Under the pieces are notes generated by a model that worked only from the letters and a program-made list of their open reading frames with translations, searched no databases and had not been told where the DNA came from. DNA of 64,000 bases from Roseovarius aestuarii (GTDB taxonomy: Bacteria > Pseudomonadota > Alphaproteobacteria > Rhodobacterales > Rhodobacteraceae). The stretch is from positions 16,059 to 80,058 of the forward strand of contig NZ_JAIMIB010000020.1 of the NCBI RefSeq assembly GCF_019966515.1, written 5' to 3'. Made by a program: the position numbers and the translations under genes. Positions 1 through 8,759 of the stretch are shown in pieces (position 1 is the first letter of the stretch; every line of letters begins with the position of its first letter).

Positions 1-1
1 C

Positions 2-370
2 CTGGCACAGGGTTCTGAATTGGATGATGGCCGGGATCTCTTCCTATACTTCTGCGCCGAATGCCACGGAAAGGATGTGGCGAGTGTTGGGCCTTTAGCT
101 GAGATACTGGCAATAGAACCACCCAACCTTACCAACCTGGCCAAACGCTATGCCGGAACTTTTCCGACTGACGTCGTTGCCATGCAGGTCGATGGGCGCA
201 TTCCAGTTGAAGCTCATAGTTTTATGCCCGTTTTTGACCCCTCGTTGGACAGCGATCAGATGGTTGCCCTCAAATTACCAAGCGGGCAACCATTGATGGT
301 ATCTGAGCAACTCGCTAATTTGATATTGTACCTGCAGTCAGTGCAAACGGTGACAGAAAACGCTGAGTGA
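2..370 (+). CDS. c-type cytochrome, 3' part only
   Basis: The reading frame is open from the left edge of the window, so the 5' end and any signal peptide lie outside. The visible product has one haem c attachment motif, CAECH, about 20 residues in, followed by proline-rich segments and an F-M-P-V-F stretch that could supply the distal Met ligand, as in small mono-haem cytochromes of the cbb3/alcohol-dehydrogenase subunit type. It would act in the periplasm as an electron carrier. A TTG at 20 would give 116 residues, but sequence upstream reads like the end of a signal peptide (L-A-Q-G-S-E-L), so TTG is unlikely to be the true start. The following 430 bp hold no partner gene. Confidence 0.7.
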   Translation: MAQGSELDDGRDLFLYFCAECHGKDVASVGPLAEILAIEPPNLTNLAKRYAGTFPTDVVAMQVDGRIPVEAHSFMPVFDPSLDSDQMVALKLPSGQPLMVSEQLANLILYLQSVQTVTENAE

Positions 371-800
371 ACGACCGTTATGCCTTTAAGATCTATGTCT
401 GGGCGGCGCGAGCGCAAATCGGTCCAATCTGACCCCGGGGGGGAGGGTCAGAAACAAAACCCAATCACCCGGGGACCGGAGAGGGAGCCTTTTTCTGCAC
501 AAAACGGAAATTGAATAGAGAAATACACATGAGTCAAAATGGCCAAAGCGGCGATTGATCGGGCGAACAGCGAAAACCTGGTTCGAGCCCACGGCGGCAA
601 TCTCAAATTCTCGCTGCGCGCGCTTGCAGCACGAAAGATGCCGCAGATACGAAGGGCTTTGCGCCAATATGCGGCAGAAAAACCGGCCATTTGGAGTAGA
701 AGCAGCATAGATCGAGCGGCTAAGGATCAAGACGCGGGAGATTGTGTTGAAAAAATCTTTCTTGCTTGAGACCTAAGCAGCTGATTCAATTGCGTACAAC
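371..800. other. intergenic region, no recognised gene
   Basis: About 430 bp between the cytochrome and the IS1182 remnant. A plus-strand open frame of 76 codons (539-769) exists, but it has no good ribosome site and the product (basic, Ala/Arg-rich) resembles nothing I know. A G-run with partial symmetry lies at 434-450. The stretch may be old IS flank. Confidence 0.3.
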
Positions 801-818
801 GAGTTGGAGGGTCGGCCG

Positions 819-1331
819 ATGTTGGGACCGAAGCAGGAAGCGCAGGCAGCGTTGTTCTACGAGTTTTCGCTGGAGGATCATGTCCCGCAAGATCACTTGC
901 TGCGTTCGATTGATCGGTTCGTTGATCTGAACAGCATCCAAGTTCATCTGGCGGAGTTCTATAGCCATACTGGCCGCCTGTCAGTGATCCAGAACTGATG
1001 ATCCAGATGCTATTGGTTGGCTACTGTTTTGGCATTCGGTCGGAGCGGCATCTGTGCGATGAGGTAAACTTGAACCTGGCATACCGATGGTTTTGTCGCC
1101 TTGATCATACCTACCACATTCTGGATCATTCCACCTTTTCCAAGAACCATCATGGCCGGTTCCGCGAGAGTGACCTGTTGCGCCATGTGTTCGAGACGAC
1201 TGTTGCCCGCTGCATGGAAGAAGGGCTGGTCGGCGGGCAGGGGCTTGCCGTGGATGCCACTCTGATCGTTGCTGATGTCCAGAAGCAGAGCTCCGGCAAC
1301 CCGGAAGACTGGGCGGATAGCCGTCTCAGTC
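819..1331 (+). pseudogene. IS1182-type transposase, N-terminal half, frameshifted and truncated
   Basis: The ATG at 819 has a good ribosome site (GGAGG, 806-810). The product begins like IS1182/IS5-group transposases (D-H-L-L-R-S-I-D-R-F, later R-W-F-C-R-L-D and D-H-S-T-F-S-K-N). A one-base deletion near 984 breaks the frame: the first frame stops at 996-998, and the next frame resumes with P-E-L-M-I-Q-M-L-L-V-G-Y, exactly where the family continues. Homology ends near 1327 after the first conserved Asp region (G-L-A-V-D-A-T-L-I). The rest of the catalytic domain is missing because the cyclase gene on the other strand begins its 3' end at 1332. Non-functional. Confidence 0.85.
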
Positions 1332-4300
1332 TTAGCAGTTTGTCCTTAATCGAAGAAGCTGCTCGACCCTCGAGACAAGATGCTTGAGGCCGCTCGATTG
1401 CTGCTCGGCCGCTTGGTTTGCAGCAAGCTCGAGGTTTTTGAGAACCAGCGTAGAAGACCAGCCGCCTCGATTGAGCGCCTCGGCTTTCAGAATCCGGAGG
1501 TGGACATCGAACCACTGTTCCTTCGTTCGCTCGGAAACCGATAGCCCCTGATCGCAAGTAGCAATCGTCTGGTCCCAACGCTCTTCGGCAAAATCCGCTT
1601 CTGCCAGGAAGAGATGGTAAATGGGCGTGAAGATGTACTGTTCCTGCTCCTTCGCGAGTCGAAACGCGAGCTGGAGCGACGCGCGGCCACGGTCGATCTC
1701 GCCGTACTGGACATGCGCGCCGCCCAGAAATCCCAGGCCTACTGCTCGGAACGACGGCGCCCTGTGCCCCTCGGACATCGAAACCACCTCGCTCGCGCAA
1801 TATCGGAGCCGCTCACGATGCCCGAGCAGCAACTGTGGAATGCAGCCGCCATAGACCATGGCGATGAAACGATTGTGCACGCTAGCGGATGCGTTGCCTT
1901 CTTGGATAACCTTGTCGCTGAGCCGTTCGGCATCTGACGCGTTCCCCCCATGCCATGTTGATATGGCAAGCTGTGCGCGGGTGTTGAGGAGCCGGTTTGA
2001 CATCAGATCGCGTACGCCGCCCTCTACCTTTACCTCCGCGAGCGTCGCCAGAGCTATTCGTCCGTGTCGATCGGCATCTCGAAACCGTCCAAGAGCATTA
2101 TAAATGCCGACAACCGAGCGATGGGCATTGAAGACATCCTGCGGCGTCAAGATCTCCTGCGTCAGCGTACGCTCCATATACTCCTCGGCAATATCGAGTG
2201 CACGTTTGAATTCTGCCCGGTTGAAAAGACATGCAATCAGACCTCGTATTATGACATCGGCGTTCTTGGTCGACCCGGTCTCCTGCATGAGCGCGCGACA
2301 CGTCTCAAAGGCATCACGGGTTTGGCTCGCGCCATAACCGAAAATTGCGAAGCTCGACTGCCCGTATAGTACCCATAGGTCGAGCGCGTGCGCGCTCGAC
2401 GCTTTGCCGGTGCGCGCCAGAAGGTCTAGCGCTCGCTTCGAGCTACAGGACGCTTCAAAATGGGCATGCCGTCTCACCGATTTCATGCTGGCCCTGAAGT
2501 AGTACTCGATTGCCTCGTCGAAGATTTCCGCGCGCTCGAAATGCTGCGCGACGATTTCAGGATGCGCTTCGGCAAATGCCTGCGACCCGGAGAGGAGCGT
2601 AGACGCTATCCGCCGATGCAGTTCATGCCGATGGCTGATCAGGAGAGTTTCGTAGATTACCTCCTGAAGCAGCGCATGTGTGAATATATAGGTCGTGTTC
2701 GCCGGCGTGCCGTGGCGGCTGATCAGACCCGCATCGATACTCCGGCTCAGCACCTCGCCGATATCGGGTCCCACATCGTCCAGGATCTCGCGCACGAGGT
2801 CAAGCGTGAAGGTCCGTCCAACCGCTGCGCAAGCCTGTAGGAATCGTTTCGCAGGGCCGAGGCGATCGATCCGCGATACGAGCGAGGCGCGTAGCGAGTT
2901 CGGCACATCGACCGCGCCCTGCAGCGCGCCTGCATCGAGGGTGCACTCACTTTTGGCCTCGATAGTCGACCGTGCGAGTTCCTTGGCGAAGAGTGGGAAT
3001 CCGTCAGAGCGGTGGACGATGGCGTCGATCTCCGTCTCTGTCAGCCGGCCTTGCGGATCAGAGTAGCGCACGAGAGCAGAACAGTCCCGCGGATGCAACG
3101 CGGTGATCGCGATGTGGCGGATCCGATCCTCGTCGCGCAACATCGAATGGAGCGGCAGTCGCGATGTCATGAGGACGAGGATAGGCAAAACCGAGATCCG
3201 CACTAGCAGGTTGTCGATGAGCTTGAGAGTTGTATCATCGATCCATTGGATGTCTTCGATTAGGATGAGAAGCGAGGCGTGGGTCGAGACACTCGCAACA
3301 TAGTCGAGAAAGAGCGTCGTTACGTTAGCGAGACGCTCCTCTGGTATGGTCTCTCCCCGGTTCGAAGTCGACAATGCCGGGTCGAACAGAGCAGACAACT
3401 CCGCATCGATCGCCGCAATGGCCGGATCAAGGCCGCGCCCGTGCAATCTTTGTGATGCCGCGCTAGAGGAACTGGAGCCGAGCGGGTTCTCCCGCTCGCC
3501 AATACCGAAAAGCGCTGCGATGGGAAAGAGGCTGCTGTGGATATGATCGCGCAAACAGGACATGCGGATGATTGAATGCTCTTCGCCGTCGATCAGGTCG
3601 CCCAACTCCTGGACAAGCCGTGTCTTACCGATTCCGGCGTCGCCTGACACCACGAGTGCTTGCCCCTGGCCTTCGCGAGCGTCGCGCCAGGCCGAGAGAA
3701 CCGACGCGCATTCGCCCGGCCGGCCGATGAGGGGCGCAGGCTTGCATGTGCCGGCCGTTTGCTCGCCGACAGTGGCGCTCGTCTCGCCTATGACCCGCCA
3801 GACTGGAACCTCTGCGGACAAGCCCTTAGGGCGGTGGAAGCCAAGATACTCAAGATCGAATAGCTCCTCGATCTCCGCCTTTGTCGTGGCGTCGATCAGG
3901 AATTGGTTCGACTCCGCGAGCTCCTGCAATCGGGCGGCAAGGTTGGGGGTGAGACCCGCCATGAAGCCTGATAGTCGAGCGCACTCGTCTGCCATTTCTC
4001 CGACTACGGTCAGGCCTGTAGCAATTCCGATCCGGATCGATAAAGGCTCACCGTCCGGCTTCTTAAGCGCGTTGCAGGCCTTGACGATTGCCAAGCCGGC
4101 CCGAATCGACCGCGCCACTTGATCTCCATACCCCACGGGCCAGCCAAAGCATGCAAGGACGCCATCGCCTTGATATTGCTGCGTATACCCGCCAAATGCG
4201 TCAAGATATCTTCGGGTGGTAGACAGAAATTCGTAACAGAGCTTCTGAAAGGACTCGGGGTCCATCCGCTGGGACATCTCGGTCGAGCCGACCAAGTCGC

Positions 4301-4601
4301 AAAAGAAGACAGTGAGTTGGCGGCGCTCAAAGGGAAACGGTTCCGCCTCAGGACTGCGATCAGTGAGCGGGTCTCCGCGAAGTTCGGCAATAGCGGAGCC
4401 CAGTTTCCGGCGCGCGCCAATCGACAGCCCCATCTCCACGAGGTCAGCTTCCGTGATGCTATGCGCTACATCGATGTCGATCTCGTTCGCTCGAAAGAGC
4501 GGCTCGTACGTCTCGAGACCGTGGCGTGTCAACCATCGACCGATCGACCGGTGCGGGCTAATTCTCCGGAATGTCAGGCTGTTCTTGCGAATAGAGGCCA
4601 T
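1332..4601 (-). CDS. SAM domain - class III adenylate/guanylate cyclase - AAA ATPase - TPR protein
   Basis: A 1089-residue multidomain signalling protein. Order: SAM domain (about 15-70); class III nucleotide cyclase domain (about 85-270, with F-F-C-D-L-V-G-S-T metal site, Q-G-D-G-V and I-R-I-G-I-A-T-G); a STAND-like ATPase with Walker A GDAGIGKT (about 321-328) and Walker B L-I-L-I-E-D-I-Q-W (about 440); then a long helical TPR-type tail. This architecture is common in rhizobia and roseobacters; the cyclase is expected to make cAMP in the cytoplasm, gated by the ATPase/TPR part. The ATG at 4601 is chosen because it starts just before the SAM domain; an in-frame TTG at 4655 is possible. The C-terminus abuts an IS1182 remnant, so the last residues may have been altered. 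Divergent from the secreted-protein operon at 4866. Confidence 0.85.
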   Translation of the reverse strand: MASIRKNSLTFRRISPHRSIGRWLTRHGLETYEPLFRANEIDIDVAHSITEADLVEMGLSIGARRKLGSAIAELRGDPLTDRSPEAEPFPFERRQLTVFFCDLVGSTEMSQRMDPESFQKLCYEFLSTTRRYLDAFGGYTQQYQGDGVLACFGWPVGYGDQVARSIRAGLAIVKACNALKKPDGEPLSIRIGIATGLTVVGEMADECARLSGFMAGLTPNLAARLQELAESNQFLIDATTKAEIEELFDLEYLGFHRPKGLSAEVPVWRVIGETSATVGEQTAGTCKPAPLIGRPGECASVLSAWRDAREGQGQALVVSGDAGIGKTRLVQELGDLIDGEEHSIIRMSCLRDHIHSSLFPIAALFGIGERENPLGSSSSSAASQRLHGRGLDPAIAAIDAELSALFDPALSTSNRGETIPEERLANVTTLFLDYVASVSTHASLLILIEDIQWIDDTTLKLIDNLLVRISVLPILVLMTSRLPLHSMLRDEDRIRHIAITALHPRDCSALVRYSDPQGRLTETEIDAIVHRSDGFPLFAKELARSTIEAKSECTLDAGALQGAVDVPNSLRASLVSRIDRLGPAKRFLQACAAVGRTFTLDLVREILDDVGPDIGEVLSRSIDAGLISRHGTPANTTYIFTHALLQEVIYETLLISHRHELHRRIASTLLSGSQAFAEAHPEIVAQHFERAEIFDEAIEYYFRASMKSVRRHAHFEASCSSKRALDLLARTGKASSAHALDLWVLYGQSSFAIFGYGASQTRDAFETCRALMQETGSTKNADVIIRGLIACLFNRAEFKRALDIAEEYMERTLTQEILTPQDVFNAHRSVVGIYNALGRFRDADRHGRIALATLAEVKVEGGVRDLMSNRLLNTRAQLAISTWHGGNASDAERLSDKVIQEGNASASVHNRFIAMVYGGCIPQLLLGHRERLRYCASEVVSMSEGHRAPSFRAVGLGFLGGAHVQYGEIDRGRASLQLAFRLAKEQEQYIFTPIYHLFLAEADFAEERWDQTIATCDQGLSVSERTKEQWFDVHLRILKAEALNRGGWSSTLVLKNLELAANQAAEQQSSGLKHLVSRVEQLLRLRTNC

Positions 4602-4865
4602 GACACTAGGAGCCACATCCTTGAAGCGACGGCCAGCTGGATGAAATCGACGCAAAAAGCCCCATGTCTTTCGGCTGTAGGATCATCGCTGCCAAACCAG
4701 ACCATGTCTGCATTGGTTGATACTATGTCGCCTATTCTCTCCCCTGACAAGGAGCATGTAGCGGCGGCAAGTCTTTGAGCCGAGAGGCAGCGAGCCAGCA
4801 AACCGGTATCACCCCTTGTAAAAAGTGCTTTATTGGTGTGATACCTTTCTGGTAAAATAGCGCTC
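4602..4865. promoter_or_regulatory. divergent promoter region with inverted repeat
   Basis: A 264-bp gap between the divergent cyclase and secreted-protein genes. It contains a 7-bp inverted repeat, GGTATCA at 4805-4811 and TGATACC at 4839-4845, 27 bp apart and just upstream of the plus-strand gene. It could be an operator, but only one copy is present, so the regulator is unknown. Confidence 0.3.
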
Positions 4866-7337
4866 ATGCTCCGATGCGCTTTCTCAATCACCGTAGGAAT
4901 TTTGATTTGCTCCACGGCGTATTCTCAGGAATATCAATTCGTTGCTCCGCCTCCAGGGCCTTATATCGCAGATCCGGCGACGATCACGGAGCTCGATTGC
5001 TATCCGATCGAGACAACTTGCCAAACATCGTTGAACTTCGTTCATCTCATCGAAGAACAGACTAGGGTGATCCGGCAGGAACCGACGTTCAAGTTAGCGC
5101 ATGAAAACAATCTGCAAGGTAACCCGTTCAATCTTCCGCAGATGGCCGCTGTCACGAGCACCATTAAGGACGATCTCACCGAGCTTCGCTACACGCGTAG
5201 CGCGCCCGATCCGCAGATGAACCTCGACTTTCTGACAGACCCGAAGTCGACTGTGGAGCTTGTGGGCGTCGTTAATCGGATGGACCGTCAGTTCCTTCGA
5301 GGACGCTCGGCGAGCATCTGTGGCGAGATTAGCGTAATCTATCGTTTTACGTACAGCATCCGCGAGGGCAGCCAGAAATCGCGCCTACCGGCGACACTCA
5401 ACCTCGTCTTCCCTGCGGCCGAGAAGCCCGAGGACTGCCAGCCGATGGCGAAACGCTGGCTCACCTTGTTGAACAGAAGTGTGGCTCCGGCATCGGCCGC
5501 AAAGGAGGCTGTGTTCGAGATGATTCGTAACCCGGCCCAATCACCCTTTGCGTGGCTAGACGGCCCGAACATCTCGCGCCTAGAGCTCAACATACAAGCG
5601 TATCGCAAGCCGGCCGATTCGGATCCGAGCGACTTCGGAACCGAGGCGATCTATTTGCTTCGCGTGTTTACATGGAACGCGGCGACCAAGGAATTTGAGA
5701 TCGCATCGCTGCCGAACCAGATCGACCGCAACTCGCTAACCTGTACTGCTGCGGACTCGGATGCGCTCTGCGAATTCAAGCGCGAGAATCGCACAAAACT
5801 CGTGGCGTTCCTCCAAGAGCCCGAGAGCGTAGCCGCGCTCGACCTCGGCATCATAAGCATCGATCCGGCACTCGGGCTGTTGTCTAAACGGGCGATCTCG
5901 GTCTCACCCGGAGGCATGCATCGGTCGGAAAACCAAAGTTATTGGAACGCGCTCGGCGCGCCAGAGCACGCAATCATCCACGATGACGAGATTGCGGAAG
6001 CGATAAAGGCGGCAGAAGTTGCGGGCGTCACGCTGCGCTTCATCCAGTCGACCGACGATTTTCGCGCGCGGTTGAATGAGAGCACCTGCTCCGGCTGCCA
6101 TCAGACCCGCGCGATCGCAGGCTTTCATTTTCCCGGCGCGGATCGGGAGGGGACGCATGCCTCCAACTCAGTCTTGCTGCCAGCGTCGCCACATTTCTTC
6201 GGCGATATCCCGCGCCGAATCGATTTGATCCGCAAGATCGCCTATGGTGAGACGCTGACGGACGAGGACCTGCTGAATGGATACAGCGCGCGCCCGCTGG
6301 CGCGGTACAAAGATGCGCTAAGCAGGACCCAACTGATCGGCGGCTGGGGAGGCACATGCGTCATCGAGGCCTCGCAATCCGAGAGTGCGCGCAAGTGGAG
6401 CTGCCAATCGGGGCTCGTCTGCGAGCAGGTGTTCCGCTCAGACGGCATTCCGGGGATTGGTACATGCGTGCCGCCAAAGGATCAGCGAAAGATCGGAGAC
6501 CCTCTCCAGCACGGTACTGTTTCGACAGATATCTTCAGTCGCGATCTTTATAAGCGCACAAAGCCGGAAGTAATTCCGGCACCCCAAAACCCTATCCTGC
6601 GGGAGACGCGCATCTTGCCGAAATTTCTCCCTAGGGACCCGCCGCCGGGGAATTCCTATTATGGCGGCCATCAGGAGTTCTACATCGGACTCAGCCCCCG
6701 CATGCATCCGGCTTGTCAGCTCAAAGAGGGGGAGACTGGATATCTGCCAGCGCCGATGGAATGCCACGATGCCCGGCGCGACTTCCTGACGGGCGGTTTT
6801 CCCGCTGGCAGCCTTCGGCTGTCAGAATGCTCCAACCTGCCAGAGGAGGCGACCTGCGCACTCACCGCATCGAGTGGCTTCAACGGATGCATCGCCGCCA
6901 TTGGGGAGCGCCAGACTATGCCCGATGCCGACTGGAAGAATTATGTGTACTCTGTAAATACCTGCTTCGAGATCTTCACCTCCTACAGCGGCGAGCGAGC
7001 CTGCGACTTTGCCAACCCTTGCCGTGACGACTATATCTGTGCGAAGCCAATGGAGTATGATGGGTCTACGTTCCAGGAGCGTCTAGAGCGGCTTGTGTTT
7101 TTCCCGCGTGAGCGCCCAGCTGGCGTGGACGTCTCGTACTTCGAGGATATAACGGGCCGCCGCTATGACCCTGCTGCCTATGGCCAGAAGCGTCCGGACG
7201 ACAAATGGGCCGCGCGTGACGATCAGCGAGGTGTCTGCATCCCGCCCTACTTCGTGTTCCAGTTCCGATCCGACGGGCATCCCGCTCCGCCGCCGCCAAG
7301 TATTACACTGCGGCCCTTCTACTCGGGGCCGCGGTAA
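4866..7337 (+). CDS. secreted protein of unknown function with one CxxCH motif
   Basis: An 823-residue protein with a clear Sec signal peptide (M-L-R-C then a hydrophobic core, likely cut after A-Y-S). One haem-type motif, CSGCH, lies at about 408-412, followed by Q-T-R-A-I-A-G-F-H-F, which looks like a fixed family signature. Many other Cys residues (for example C-S-N-L, C-A-L-T, C-D-F-A-N-P-C) suggest disulphides in the C-terminal half. The mid-N-terminal segment (V-V-N-R-M-D-R...C-G-E-I-S-V-I-Y-R-F) recalls large uncharacterised exported proteins of proteobacteria and myxobacteria. I do not recognise a catalytic fold. Its TAA overlaps the ATG of the amidase by one base, so the two are translationally coupled and probably act together in the periplasm. 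Confidence 0.7.
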   Translation: MLRCAFSITVGILICSTAYSQEYQFVAPPPGPYIADPATITELDCYPIETTCQTSLNFVHLIEEQTRVIRQEPTFKLAHENNLQGNPFNLPQMAAVTSTIKDDLTELRYTRSAPDPQMNLDFLTDPKSTVELVGVVNRMDRQFLRGRSASICGEISVIYRFTYSIREGSQKSRLPATLNLVFPAAEKPEDCQPMAKRWLTLLNRSVAPASAAKEAVFEMIRNPAQSPFAWLDGPNISRLELNIQAYRKPADSDPSDFGTEAIYLLRVFTWNAATKEFEIASLPNQIDRNSLTCTAADSDALCEFKRENRTKLVAFLQEPESVAALDLGIISIDPALGLLSKRAISVSPGGMHRSENQSYWNALGAPEHAIIHDDEIAEAIKAAEVAGVTLRFIQSTDDFRARLNESTCSGCHQTRAIAGFHFPGADREGTHASNSVLLPASPHFFGDIPRRIDLIRKIAYGETLTDEDLLNGYSARPLARYKDALSRTQLIGGWGGTCVIEASQSESARKWSCQSGLVCEQVFRSDGIPGIGTCVPPKDQRKIGDPLQHGTVSTDIFSRDLYKRTKPEVIPAPQNPILRETRILPKFLPRDPPPGNSYYGGHQEFYIGLSPRMHPACQLKEGETGYLPAPMECHDARRDFLTGGFPAGSLRLSECSNLPEEATCALTASSGFNGCIAAIGERQTMPDADWKNYVYSVNTCFEIFTSYSGERACDFANPCRDDYICAKPMEYDGSTFQERLERLVFFPRERPAGVDVSYFEDITGRRYDPAAYGQKRPDDKWAARDDQRGVCIPPYFVFQFRSDGHPAPPPPSITLRPFYSGPR

Positions 7338-8719
7338 TGTCGGGCACCAGCGATCCTTGGGAGATCGAAGAGTTCGAACTCGACGAGCGCAGCGAGAACA
7401 TGCAGATGCGGTTTCCCCATCCGGAGCCTTTCCCGCAATTCGGCCCCGACCCGGCGGCCGGCCCGCAGCCGAGCCACTTGGAGACGGATGGTCGCGCGGG
7501 CCACAAAGTAGTGGTGGCGAACCGGGCGCTCTTCGGCTCGGGGAAGCGGCTGGAAGGCGTGCCGGACTGCGCCGTAGTGATCGGAACTGTACAAGCCACT
7601 ACCAACGCTCACGGGAACGCGACGCTCGATCTCTCAGCACTGACAGATGGCCATCACGGACTGAGCGTCACGCCATCGCCCGCGCAGATGCAGGACGGGC
7701 CGCCGGGGCCTGGTTTGCCCACCGATCCGAACGTTGAGCGGATTTGGGACACGTTCTTAGGCAGCGTTGAGCTAGCGGGTGGTCGGGTGGTGGCGGCCGA
7801 CCCGCCGGAGTGGATCGACTATTTGGTGCATGGCCATATCCGTATAGGGCTGAAACCCAAATGGATGCGTTGCAGGGGTTTCGAGAAGCGCCCACACCCC
7901 ATCGACACAATCGTCATCCATCACACCGGCGATACCAATCCCGGCAAGGACGCGTATTGGTTCCTGTATGGAGGGGTTGTGTCAGTCCATTATCTGGTGG
8001 CACCCGACGGCGGTATCTACAAGATGATCGCCGAGGATAAGCTCGCCTGGCATGCCGGTCGGAGCTATTGGCTGGGCCGCGAGGAGTTGAACGCCAGTAG
8101 CATCGGGATCGAGATGACCCATGCGACCGGCGACGAATATCAGGGGGCCCAAGTGGATGCGACCGTTGCGCTCGTGGAACGACTGCTCGAGGCCCATCCC
8201 GAGATCCCGCGTGAGCGCGTGGTAGGGCATAGCGATGTCGCCTTAAACGCGCGCAATAAACGCCCACCAACGCTGCACGGCCGTAAATCCACAGATCCGG
8301 GATCCGCTTTCCCTTGGGAGCGGCTCGAAGCCAAGGGCATCGGCTTGATCGCAAAAGCGGAGACGCCTGATCCCCAGATTTATGGCGGCTACTTTGCACT
8401 TGTTAGCGATGGCGTATTACACCGCGGCGATAATGACGCAACCCATACCTATGGCGGCGAGCGACTGCCGTCGGTCTCGGGCGCGGTCGAGGAACTGCAG
8501 CGCGACCTCTCGGAAATTGGCTACTATTGTGAGCCATTCGACGGCATTTTCGGGCTAATCACAGCGAGGGCACTTCAGATGTTCGAGCAGCACTACTATA
8601 GCGGGTCTCGGCGCACGGGTCCCGACCCGTGGAACAGTGGCGACGGAAGGCTCGAGTGGCGCACTGCCGAGCTGATCAAGAGCGTCAAAATCAATGTTGT
8701 TGGTACTTCCATCGCATGA
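7337..8719 (+). CDS. N-acetylmuramoyl-L-alanine amidase with peptidoglycan-binding tail
   Basis: A 460-residue protein. Residues about 175-330 form an Amidase_2 (PGRP-like) domain: I-D-T-I-V-I-H-H-T-G supplies the first zinc His, W-H-A-G-R-S the loop, S-I-G-I-E-M-T the Glu region, and V-V-G-H-S-D-V the second His; a further ligand D/H region follows. The C-terminal 90 residues resemble a PG_binding_1 repeat (V-E-E-L-Q-R-D-L...I-F-G-L-I-T-A-R-A-L). The N-terminal 170 residues are not recognised and no signal peptide is visible, so export is unclear. It would cleave the MurNAc-L-Ala bond. Coupled to the upstream secreted gene by a one-base overlap and followed 40 bp later by a Mur ligase, suggesting one operon for murein processing. 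Confidence 0.85.
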   Translation: MSGTSDPWEIEEFELDERSENMQMRFPHPEPFPQFGPDPAAGPQPSHLETDGRAGHKVVVANRALFGSGKRLEGVPDCAVVIGTVQATTNAHGNATLDLSALTDGHHGLSVTPSPAQMQDGPPGPGLPTDPNVERIWDTFLGSVELAGGRVVAADPPEWIDYLVHGHIRIGLKPKWMRCRGFEKRPHPIDTIVIHHTGDTNPGKDAYWFLYGGVVSVHYLVAPDGGIYKMIAEDKLAWHAGRSYWLGREELNASSIGIEMTHATGDEYQGAQVDATVALVERLLEAHPEIPRERVVGHSDVALNARNKRPPTLHGRKSTDPGSAFPWERLEAKGIGLIAKAETPDPQIYGGYFALVSDGVLHRGDNDATHTYGGERLPSVSGAVEELQRDLSEIGYYCEPFDGIFGLITARALQMFEQHYYSGSRRTGPDPWNSGDGRLEWRTAELIKSVKINVVGTSIA

Positions 8720-8759
8720 GTTGAGTACCAGCAGTGAGTACCAGCAATAGGAGAGCGCG

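Noticed and set aside
539..769. 76-codon open frame
   Set aside because: No ribosome site, no similarity, and amino-acid composition of a chance frame.
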